A stretch of DNA of 5,558 bases from positions 1-5,558 of the forward strand of contig JAAFHO010000396.1 of assembly GCA_013297575.1 (NCBI GenBank), given 5' to 3'. This DNA is from Chitinophagales bacterium (lineage in GTDB: Bacteria > Bacteroidota > Bacteroidia > Chitinophagales > Saprospiraceae). The notes beneath the pieces were generated by a model. The model had not been told where the DNA came from. It did not search any database and was given only the letters and a program-made list of their open reading frames with translations. The number at the start of each line of letters is the position of its first letter. The stretch's first letter is position 1. Below are positions 1 through 5,558 of the stretch, one piece after another. Position numbers and translations under genes: made by a program.

Positions 1-2347
1 TAATACTAAAATTGACGGTTTTGGCCGCCCGACGTTGCTCCGAGGTCACTTCTTCCAATGGTACACCATACACTTTGGCAGCGGTAGCGGTGTGGATATC
101 CAGTTTTTGCTGGAAGGCTTCGAGCATGGCGACATCACCGCTAATTTCGGCGATCAGGCGCAATTCAATTTGTGAATAATCCGCTGAAACCAAAATATGG
201 TCGCTATCGCGCGGAATAAATGCTTTACGCACGCGCCGACCTTCTTCGGTACGCACGGGAATATTTTGCAAATTCGGATTTTGACTACTCAATCGGCCCG
301 TTGCTGCCAAGGCTTGGTTAAACGATGTATGCACCCGACCCGTCCGCGGATTGATCAGCGCCGGAATAGCATCCACATACGTGTTTTTGAGTTTCATCAT
401 GCCCCGATGGGTCAGTATTTCGGCACAAATAGGGTGATTTATGGCCAATTCCGATAGAATTTCTTCATCGGTGCTGTATTGTCCCGATTTCATTTTTTTA
501 CCGGGATAAGGCAATTTTAATTGATCGAATAACGCTTCTCCCACTTGTTTGGGGCTTGCAATATTGAAATTGAAACCCGCCATTTTAAGAATTTTATCTT
601 CAATGGCCACGATCAATTCCACCAATTCGTTGGAATATGTCTTTAAGAAATCAGGATCTACCCGCACTCCGGCAAATTCAATATCAGACAACACTTTGAC
701 CAACGGCGTTTCTACTTCGCGGAACAATTTCACGAGGTCTTCGCCTTTTTCGTGGAGTTTTGGTTGCAAAAAATCGCGGAGACGGATCGTAACATCGGCA
801 TCTTCGGCGGCGTAATCCTTTATTTTTTCGATAGGCACATCGCGCATCGTGCCCTGTTTTGCACCTTTACTCCCAATGAGCGTTTCTATTTTAACCGGCG
901 AATACCCCAAATAGGTTTCCGACATATAATTCATGTTATGGCGCAATTCCGGTTCAATGAGGTAATGCGCCAGCATCGTATCCCAATAAGGGCCATTGAG
1001 TTCGCAGCCGTAATTTTTTAGGACAATGGCATCGTATTTTAGGTTTTGGCCAATTTTTTCGATGGACTCATTTTCAAATAATGGCCTAAATTCCTCCACA
1101 ATGGCCTGTGCGGCATCGCGTTCGGCAGGAATAGGTACATACCACGCTTCACCCGCTTTGAGCGCGAAGGACATGCCCACCAAATCGGCTTGGGTAGCGT
1201 CCAAGGCTGTAGTCTCCGAATCATAGGCAAATGCCGTGGATGCCGCCAAAAGCGCGATCAAATCGGCTCTTTTTTCCTTGGTTTCTGCCAAATGATACTC
1301 GTGCGGGGTATCCTCGATGGTATTCAATTGTCGGGCAGGTGTAGCCATATCTTCCTCGGCTGCATCATCGTCGAACAACGAACCCTGTACACCACCTGAA
1401 GTAGATTTTGGTGCGGCCTGTTTGGCGGCGGCGGAGCCTGCTGGTGCAGGTTTTACACCACTTCCTCCGGCCCAAGGGCTTCTCAATACTGCATCGGCGA
1501 GGGTACGAAACTCCAATTCTTTGAAAATTTCGATCAATGCTTCGCGGTCAAACGGCTCAATTTCGTATTGTTTGTCGTTAAATTCGATCGGCGCATTGAC
1601 ATCAATTGTAGCGAGCCATTTGGATAAAGTGGCTTTATCAGCGTGGTTTTTAACAATTTCCTGTTGTTTGCCCTTCAATTTATCGGCAGATGCCAGCAAA
1701 TTTTCAATATTATCAAATTCGGCTAATAATTTAGTGGCTGTTTTTTCACCAATACCGGGCAAACCGGGGATATTGTCCACAGCATCGCCCATGAGGCCGA
1801 GCATATCAATCACTTGATCCACGCGTTGAATACCCCAGCGTTCGCAAACCTCTTTAACACCCCAAATTTCCACTTCATTCCCTTGTCGCCCCGGACGATA
1901 GAGGAATATGTGCTCGCTCACCAATTGGCCAAAATCCTTATCGGGCGTTACCATAAAGGTGTCAAAACCTTCTTTTTCGGCTTGTTTGGCCAATGTTCCA
2001 ATCACATCATCTGCCTCAAAATTGCTGACTACCACAACGGGCACGTTCATGGCCTCCAGTATTTTGGTAATCCAGGGAATAGCAAATGAAATATCTTCAG
2101 GTTGCGCCTCGCGATTGGCCTTGTACTCCGCAAATTCTGTATGCCGAAAAGTACCACCTTTGGGGTCAAACACAACTGCAATATGAGAGGGTTTTTCGTT
2201 TTGAATCACATCCCATAAAAATCGAATAAAGCCCTGTACAGCAGAAACATTCCAACCTTTTGAGTTCATCAAAGGGCGGGTAATAAAAGCAAAATGGGCA
2301 CGATATACTAAGGCGTGGCCGTCTAAAAGGAAAAGTTTGCGTTGCAT
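1..2347 (-). CDS. polA: DNA polymerase I, C-terminus cut by the window edge
   Basis: Family A polymerase that removes RNA primers and fills gaps in Okazaki-fragment maturation and excision repair in the cytoplasm. The frame is open from the ATG at 2347-2345 to base 1, giving 782 residues; about 150 more would be expected in a full protein of this family. The 5'-nuclease domain (about 1-270) shows D9, D61, an EADD cluster (111-114), TPDKD (134-138), D188 and D191, and the helix-hairpin-helix GLPGIGEKTA (195-204). A low-complexity Ala/Pro/Gly/acidic linker (about 290-345) follows. The 3'-5' exonuclease domain keeps all its catalytic acids: D376/E378 in DSETT, D439 in NLKYD, D516 in YAAED, so proofreading should work. 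The polymerase domain has GRLSS (R685), motif A with D723 in DYSQIE, and motif B RRAAKTVNF with K776. Motif C lies outside the window. The start is chosen because MQRKLFLLDGHALVYRA is the canonical PolA N-terminus. No clear Shine-Dalgarno precedes it. Confidence 0.98.
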   Translation of the reverse strand, partial: MQRKLFLLDGHALVYRAHFAFITRPLMNSKGWNVSAVQGFIRFLWDVIQNEKPSHIAVVFDPKGGTFRHTEFAEYKANREAQPEDISFAIPWITKILEAMNVPVVVVSNFEADDVIGTLAKQAEKEGFDTFMVTPDKDFGQLVSEHIFLYRPGRQGNEVEIWGVKEVCERWGIQRVDQVIDMLGLMGDAVDNIPGLPGIGEKTATKLLAEFDNIENLLASADKLKGKQQEIVKNHADKATLSKWLATIDVNAPIEFNDKQYEIEPFDREALIEIFKELEFRTLADAVLRSPWAGGSGVKPAPAGSAAAKQAAPKSTSGGVQGSLFDDDAAEEDMATPARQLNTIEDTPHEYHLAETKEKRADLIALLAASTAFAYDSETTALDATQADLVGMSFALKAGEAWYVPIPAERDAAQAIVEEFRPLFENESIEKIGQNLKYDAIVLKNYGCELNGPYWDTMLAHYLIEPELRHNMNYMSETYLGYSPVKIETLIGSKGAKQGTMRDVPIEKIKDYAAEDADVTIRLRDFLQPKLHEKGEDLVKLFREVETPLVKVLSDIEFAGVRVDPDFLKTYSNELVELIVAIEDKILKMAGFNFNIASPKQVGEALFDQLKLPYPGKKMKSGQYSTDEEILSELAINHPICAEILTHRGMMKLKNTYVDAIPALINPRTGRVHTSFNQALAATGRLSSQNPNLQNIPVRTEEGRRVRKAFIPRDSDHILVSADYSQIELRLIAEISGDVAMLEAFQQKLDIHTATAAKVYGVPLEEVTSEQRRAAKTVNFSI

Positions 2348-2399
2348 GAATTGTGAAATTGGTGTGTTTTTTAGGAATGCAAGAGTATTTTTAGCGGGA

Positions 2400-2407
2400 C
2401 AAATGTA
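2400..2407 (-). promoter_or_regulatory. Putative polA promoter, -7 element
   Basis: Read on the minus strand, these bases are TACATTTG, an exact match to the Bacteroidota primary-sigma -7 consensus TAnnTTTG. They sit in the 92-base gap between the oxidoreductase stop codon and the polA ATG, 52 bases upstream of that ATG, so the predicted leader is roughly 45 bases. No good TTTG -33 element is visible at the usual distance; the best candidate is a weak TTTAG about 19 bases upstream. The gap holds no convincing terminator: only 3-4 base GCC/GGC complementarities follow the upstream stop codon. Some read-through from the upstream gene therefore remains possible. Confidence 0.55.
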
Positions 2408-2439
2408 AGCTTTTCCGCAGCCTAAATAATGCCTAATGG

Positions 2440-3420
2440 CTAAGTATTTTTGTTTTTTAATGCTTGGGTTTCTATTGACATATCCAATATAATTTTCCCT
2501 TTTGCCCGTCCACTTTCCAAATATTCATGGGCGGCTTGAACATCTTTGAGTGGATAAATGGCATCAATAGGTATTTGAAACGCCTTTTGTTCTATTTTTT
2601 GAACCACCCAAGCAATATCATCGGGGCGGTAAGCCATGAGTACGGTATGGAATTTTTTATTCGAAAAAGGGTTGCTCATGCGCTGCCACAGTAGATCCAA
2701 GGGGCGAAGCATCAGGTTGATATATTGCCCATTGGGGGTTAATATATTTTTGCATTCTTTAAATTGAAGTGTACTCACACAGTCAAAAACAAGGTCAAAT
2801 TGTTCTTTCAACTGCGTAATATCGGTTGTAGTGTAATCGATTACCCGATCCGCACCATAAGATTGAACCAGTTCAATATTTCGACTACTACATACCCCAA
2901 CTATGGTCGCGCCCATCATTTTGGCAATTTGAACAGCACATAAACCTACACTACCCGATGCGCCATTGATCAAAATGGTACTGCCTTTTGATATTTTTCC
3001 ATAATCGCGCAATACTTGCAGCGCGGTGACAGGCGCAACCGTAAGTGCCGAACCTTGAAGGAGATCAAAATGTGCAGGCAAACGAAACACTTGCGATGCT
3101 AGGACGGTATTGTATTGTGCATAACACCCAAGGCGGAATTTTTTAGAAGGATGGATAAAAACGGGATCTCCCCCTTGGAGGCCATCCACACCATTGCCCA
3201 AGGCTTCGATATGCCCAGAAGCCTCCAAACCAAGTATTTTAGGAAATTTACGGCTCATAAACCATTTAAAACGTCCATTGCGCATTTTATAGTCGATGGG
3301 ATTTAAGGCCGCAAAACTGATTTTGACCAATACTTCCCCATGACCTGCAATCGGTTTAGGTACTTCCGTGATTTCAAATTGCGAGGCATTGCCCCATTGA
3401 TGGATAATTGCTGCTTGCAT
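2440..3420 (-). CDS. Zinc-independent MDR-family oxidoreductase (quinone oxidoreductase-like)
   Basis: A complete 326-residue protein of the medium-chain dehydrogenase/reductase superfamily, quinone oxidoreductase/zeta-crystallin branch, likely a cytoplasmic NAD(P)H-dependent reductase of quinones or enones. The N-terminal GroES-like domain (about 1-120) has ALNPIDYKMRNG (38-49), where the NPxD pattern replaces the zinc-binding Cys of true alcohol dehydrogenases, and GLEASG (64-69), where classical members have GHE. No four-Cys structural zinc cluster is present, so catalysis without zinc is expected. The Rossmann fold (about 125-250) contains the nucleotide-binding GASGSVG (153-159), and VGVCSSRN (174-181) after the second strand, whose Ser/Arg residues would favour NADPH. 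AAHEYLESGRAKGKIIL (296-311) is the usual C-terminal signature (AxxxxxxgxxxGKiVl). Length is normal for the family. Databases often name such proteins NAD(P)-dependent alcohol dehydrogenase; the physiological substrate cannot be told. It lies codirectionally upstream of polA but seems functionally unrelated to it. Confidence 0.93.
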   Translation of the reverse strand: MQAAIIHQWGNASQFEITEVPKPIAGHGEVLVKISFAALNPIDYKMRNGRFKWFMSRKFPKILGLEASGHIEALGNGVDGLQGGDPVFIHPSKKFRLGCYAQYNTVLASQVFRLPAHFDLLQGSALTVAPVTALQVLRDYGKISKGSTILINGASGSVGLCAVQIAKMMGATIVGVCSSRNIELVQSYGADRVIDYTTTDITQLKEQFDLVFDCVSTLQFKECKNILTPNGQYINLMLRPLDLLWQRMSNPFSNKKFHTVLMAYRPDDIAWVVQKIEQKAFQIPIDAIYPLKDVQAAHEYLESGRAKGKIILDMSIETQALKNKNT

Positions 3421-3424
3421 GGAG

Positions 3425-3432
3425 CAAAAGTA
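3425..3432 (-). promoter_or_regulatory. Putative start-proximal (leaderless) promoter of the oxidoreductase gene
   Basis: On the minus strand these bases read TACTTTTG, an exact TAnnTTTG match, with only CTCC between the element and the ATG. Transcription from such an element normally begins about five bases downstream, which is at the A of the ATG itself, so the mRNA would be leaderless or nearly so. The nearest upstream TTG (3462-3460) is about 27 bases away, longer than the usual 17-23 base spacer, so the -33 element is weak or absent. A later translation start would destroy the conserved N-terminal domain, which supports the ATG at 3420 being the true start. Confidence 0.5.
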
Positions 3433-3459
3433 TAAATTTAATTTCTAAGTACCCGAACA

Positions 3460-3469
3460 CAATTAATTG
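3460..3469. repeat. 10-bp AT-rich palindrome in the divergent intergenic region
   Basis: CAATTAATTG is a perfect inverted repeat in the AT-rich region between the divergent oxidoreductase and small His/Cys protein genes, about 40 bases upstream of the oxidoreductase ATG. It overlaps the TTG that would be the oxidoreductase -33 element, where a repressor or activator could bind. Short palindromes are common by chance in sequence this AT-rich, and another (TAAATTTA, 3433-3440) lies nearby, so an operator role is only a possibility. Confidence 0.2.
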
Positions 3470-3566
3470 ACAATAAAAAATGAAATGAACCCAATACAAA
3501 TAGAGGTGTTTAAGATTTAATAATTTTAAATTTTGGAAATACTACTGCTTTTCTCCGCATTCTACA

Positions 3567-3574
3567 TATTTTTG
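3567..3574 (+). promoter_or_regulatory. Putative promoter of the small protein/TonB receptor pair
   Basis: TATTTTTG matches TAnnTTTG exactly and ends 16 bases before the proposed TTG start codon at 3591, predicting a leader of about ten bases. No clear -33 TTTG is found at the right spacing; the TTTTG at 3531-3535 is about 31 bases away. No similar element is seen in the 70 bases before the receptor gene, so this is the best candidate promoter for both genes. Confidence 0.45.
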
Positions 3575-3590
3575 CGACAAGTATAGCACA

Positions 3591-3956
3591 TTGAAAAGAA
3601 GTACAACATATCGCAGCGTATTATCGTACGCATTATTGGCCTTGTCCATCTTGTCATCGACGAGCAAGCCGCTGCATGTACTTTTTGATGCGCACCACCA
3701 CGAATCGCTCCAAGTATGCGACCAAGGCGATGATATCCGCGATGGCAAGGCACACTTGCATGATGCGCATTACCTGACCGAAAACTGCGATCTTTGCAAT
3801 TATGTACTGAATGCCGATGTGTTACCCGAATGGGCGTTCCATTTAGATGTATTACGTGCAGAGGATGTTTTTTCGGTACTAATCCTTGTTGCAACGCCTC
3901 GTTCTTCCCGTACGATTGCGGCTAATGGCCAACGCGGCCCACCCTGTTTGGCATAG
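3591..3956 (+). CDS. Small exported His/Cys-rich protein, putative metal binding, TTG start
   Basis: A 121-residue protein with no assigned function. The N-terminus has basic residues (K2, R3, R8), then a hydrophobic stretch (about 10-24) that would act as a signal peptide or membrane anchor. After it come potential metal ligands: H29, the triplet H35-H37, C43, H55, H57, H60, and CDLC (C66, C69). The protein ends RGPPCLA. The pattern (short exported protein, PLHxLF-then-His segment, CxxC, terminal RGPP/RAPP) recalls DUF2946-like proteins found beside metal-related genes; this resemblance is from memory and unverified. The start is the TTG at 3591: the frame upstream is closed by TAG at 3501-3503 and contains no in-frame ATG, GTG or other TTG, and this codon gives a proper signal-peptide n-region. 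A TonB receptor gene starts 70 bases downstream on the same strand, suggesting cotranscription and a shared role in metal uptake or sensing. Antisense open frames here are shadows. Confidence 0.75.
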   Translation: MKRSTTYRSVLSYALLALSILSSTSKPLHVLFDAHHHESLQVCDQGDDIRDGKAHLHDAHYLTENCDLCNYVLNADVLPEWAFHLDVLRAEDVFSVLILVATPRSSRTIAANGQRGPPCLA

Positions 3957-3982
3957 CGATTACCCTGTTTTTCATAGCGCTA
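3941..3982 (+). repeat. Imperfect 21-bp tandem duplication across a stop codon
   Basis: Bases 3941-3961 and 3962-3982 are adjacent copies of a 21-base unit that agree at 17 of 21 positions; both begin ACCCTGTTT and share CATAGCG. The first copy encodes the last residues (CLA) and the TAG stop of the small His/Cys protein; the second lies in the spacer before the receptor gene. The most likely origin is replication slippage, after which the spare copy drifted. Further on, the spacer holds a short inverted repeat (CTTACAAGTAAG, 3983-3994) and a run of nine T (4007-4015). The stem is too weak to call a terminator. Confidence 0.6.
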
Positions 3983-4026
3983 CTTACAAGTAAGCGTTTC
4001 TCATCATTTTTTTTTAATTTACGAAC

Positions 4027-5558
4027 ATGCCATTACTCAAAGGCATGGCGTTCAGCGCGTGGCTGTTGGTCGTTTTTACCACAGTTTTTGCTCCTTTGTC
4101 TTATGCCCAAGTCTGCCAATCCAGACTAGAGGGCATCGTCAAGGCAATTGATTCTGAACAGCCATTGGCGTATGCCGATATATCCATCCTCGAATACGGG
4201 TTGCGCACCCGCACGGACGAAAAAGGTCAATATCAATTTAAAGACTTGTGTCCAAATGTTTCTTATCTATTGGAAATCAATTACTTAAATAGAAAGTACA
4301 ACACCCAGTCTATTGTGGGTGAAATGCACTTTGATATTCAATTTCCCGCAGATCCTACCCTTTCAGAAGTGGTGGTGTCTGCTCGAAGCACTCCGTTGGT
4401 ACATACCGAATCCGTTGCTGTTGTGGATCAACTGGAGATGGCCAGCAAGCAAGCGGTGAGCCTTGCCGAAGTGGTGCGCCAGATTCCGGGTGTATCGGTG
4501 TTACAAACCGGTTCTAATATCGGAAAACCAGTAATCCAAGGGCTGCATTCCAATCGGATCGCTATCGTAAATAATGATATTGTGCTGGAAAGCCAACAAT
4601 GGGGCAGCGAACATGCGCCCGAAATCGACCCTTTTTCTGCCAGTAAAATTTCAGTTGTAAAAGGCGCATTAGGCGTAAAATACGGTGTAGGGGCAATGGG
4701 CGGTGCTATCGTACTCGAACCCGAGCCATTGAGAGCCAAAGCAGGTTGGAGCGGCTGGGCGGCATTGGGTGGTTTTAGCAATGGTTGGGCCGGTGTAGCA
4801 GCCTCGGCGGTGGATTATCGGAGCAAAAACGAGCAATGGGCTGCCAGAGTACAAACCACCGTAAAACGGGGCGGCAATATGCGTACACCCGATTATTGGC
4901 TGTATAATTCAGGACATTCGGCCTTCAATATGGCAGCCTTAGGCGAATGGAAGCAAAATACTAAGATCAAACATGAGTTTGGTTTTTCGAGGTATGAACA
5001 AAAATTTGCAGTATTGCGCGCATCTCATTTGGGCAATGCCGAACAAATATTGCAAGCCAGCCAATTGGATACGCCCATGAACAATATAGACCGTTTTTCG
5101 TGGTCTATTGGCCGTCCGTACCAAGCGATTGAGCATTATACGGCAAAGTATAAAGTCAATTTTAGGAGCAGTGATTTTTGGAGATTTACCAGTATTTTTT
5201 CGCACCAATTCAACCACCGACGCGAGTATGATGTGGTTCGGAAAACGGGTGCAGCAGCCGATAAGGCACAGGTGGCTTTTCGGTTATGGACCAATACCCT
5301 CGACCTGCAAGCCGTTTATTTAGGTCAAAAATATTGGCGGAGTGAAGGCGGCATACAATTGAACCAATCCACCAATTATGTCAATCGCGGTGCATTTATC
5401 CCCAATTATTATGGTTATGGCATCAGTGCTTGGGCACATGAACGCTGGCACAAGCACAATATACCTTGGGAATGGGAACTGGGTATGCGCTATGACGGAC
5501 GGGCAAATCGAGTTTTTACAGAAGGCAATGGCAATCGTAACATCAATAAAACGGTGCG
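4027..5558 (+). CDS. TonB-dependent outer-membrane receptor, probably metal-ion type, C-terminus cut by the window edge
   Basis: The frame is open from the ATG at 4027 to the window end (510 residues); part of the beta-barrel, typically a few hundred more residues, is missing. It should import a scarce substrate across the outer membrane using TonB-ExbB-ExbD energy. A signal peptide (about 1-27) ends SYA before QVCQ. A carboxypeptidase-regulatory-like domain (about 30-105) follows, with C30 and C74 placed to form a disulfide and TDEKGQYQF (63-71) as its typical core. SEVVVSA (113-119) resembles a TonB-box segment. The plug (about 123-232) has SLAEVVRQIPGVSVLQTG, GLHSNRIAIVNND, QQWGSEHAPEID (190-201) and VVKGALGVKYGVGAMGG. 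Barrel strands follow. The EHAPEID segment, and a His/Cys-rich protein gene just upstream, suggest a zinc- or copper-type substrate. This is inferred; siderophore or other ligands remain possible. M1 is preferred over M7 because only M1 includes K5, giving a basic n-region. Transcription probably comes from the promoter before the small gene. Confidence 0.95.
   Translation, partial: MPLLKGMAFSAWLLVVFTTVFAPLSYAQVCQSRLEGIVKAIDSEQPLAYADISILEYGLRTRTDEKGQYQFKDLCPNVSYLLEINYLNRKYNTQSIVGEMHFDIQFPADPTLSEVVVSARSTPLVHTESVAVVDQLEMASKQAVSLAEVVRQIPGVSVLQTGSNIGKPVIQGLHSNRIAIVNNDIVLESQQWGSEHAPEIDPFSASKISVVKGALGVKYGVGAMGGAIVLEPEPLRAKAGWSGWAALGGFSNGWAGVAASAVDYRSKNEQWAARVQTTVKRGGNMRTPDYWLYNSGHSAFNMAALGEWKQNTKIKHEFGFSRYEQKFAVLRASHLGNAEQILQASQLDTPMNNIDRFSWSIGRPYQAIEHYTAKYKVNFRSSDFWRFTSIFSHQFNHRREYDVVRKTGAAADKAQVAFRLWTNTLDLQAVYLGQKYWRSEGGIQLNQSTNYVNRGAFIPNYYGYGISAWAHERWHKHNIPWEWELGMRYDGRANRVFTEGNGNRNINKTV

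Noticed and set aside
1317..1817. 166-codon plus-strand open frame
   Set aside because: It lies fully antisense to the polA coding sequence, which has unmistakable motifs throughout; the translated product is low-complexity Ser/Ala with no recognisable domain.
2408..2440. Possible terminator after the oxidoreductase stop codon (GCC/GGC complementary pieces)
   Set aside because: Only three to four complementary bases per stem and no following T run on the minus strand.
3562..3894. 110-codon minus-strand open frame, with a shorter 68-codon one at 3542-3748
   Set aside because: Both are antisense to the small His/Cys protein. The plus-strand frame has a signal peptide, metal-ligand pattern, upstream promoter element and downstream partner; the antisense products show no coherent features.
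3983..4015. Possible terminator between the small gene and the receptor: CTTACAAGTAAG inverted repeat followed by nine T
   Set aside because: The stem can form only about four pairs, it is separated from the T run by over ten bases, and terminating here would isolate the receptor gene, which has no promoter of its own that I can see.
3941..4026. Hydrophobic reading of the duplication in the frame starting at 3941 (a possible small membrane peptide)
   Set aside because: The frame has an upstream TAA and no ATG, GTG or TTG start before the hydrophobic stretch, so it looks accidental.
4428..5217. Minus-strand open frames of 61-117 codons
   Set aside because: They are shadows of the TonB receptor, whose frame is open and recognisable from 4027 to the window end.

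Overview
The window reads as chromosomal DNA from a member of the Bacteroidota (Bacteroidetes). Three things point there: start-proximal promoter elements that fit the Bacteroidota -7 consensus TAnnTTTG, few recognisable Shine-Dalgarno sequences, and a TonB-dependent receptor that begins with a carboxypeptidase-regulatory-like domain. Base composition is moderate in the genes and AT-rich between them. The protein types would fit a Saprospiria, Chitinophagia or Cytophagia lineage, but the sequence alone does not settle this.

Layout. The left 2.35 kb is the minus-strand gene for DNA polymerase I (polA), cut by the left window edge just after polymerase motif B. All the 5'-nuclease and 3'-5' proofreading motifs are present. 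Upstream of it, on the same strand, lies a complete 326-residue zinc-independent MDR-family oxidoreductase (quinone oxidoreductase/zeta-crystallin-like), which appears to have its own promoter placed so close to the ATG that its mRNA may be leaderless. A 92-base gap with another TAnnTTTG element separates the two genes, so polA is probably transcribed on its own.

A 170-base AT-rich divergent intergenic region separates this block from a plus-strand pair on the right. The first gene of the pair encodes a 121-residue secreted or envelope protein rich in His and Cys, apparently starting with TTG. The second, 70 bases downstream, encodes a TonB-dependent outer-membrane receptor cut by the right window edge. 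The His-triplet, CxxC and terminal RGPP features of the small protein, and the QQWGSEHAPEID plug motif of the receptor, together suggest a metal-ion (zinc or copper type) acquisition locus. The substrate is inferred, not demonstrated.

No RNA genes, CRISPR arrays, insertion sequences or phage genes were seen. The most interesting parts are the small His/Cys protein plus receptor pair, the 21-base tandem duplication across the small gene's stop codon, the putative leaderless promoter, and a candidate sliding-clamp-binding pentapeptide in the PolA interdomain linker.
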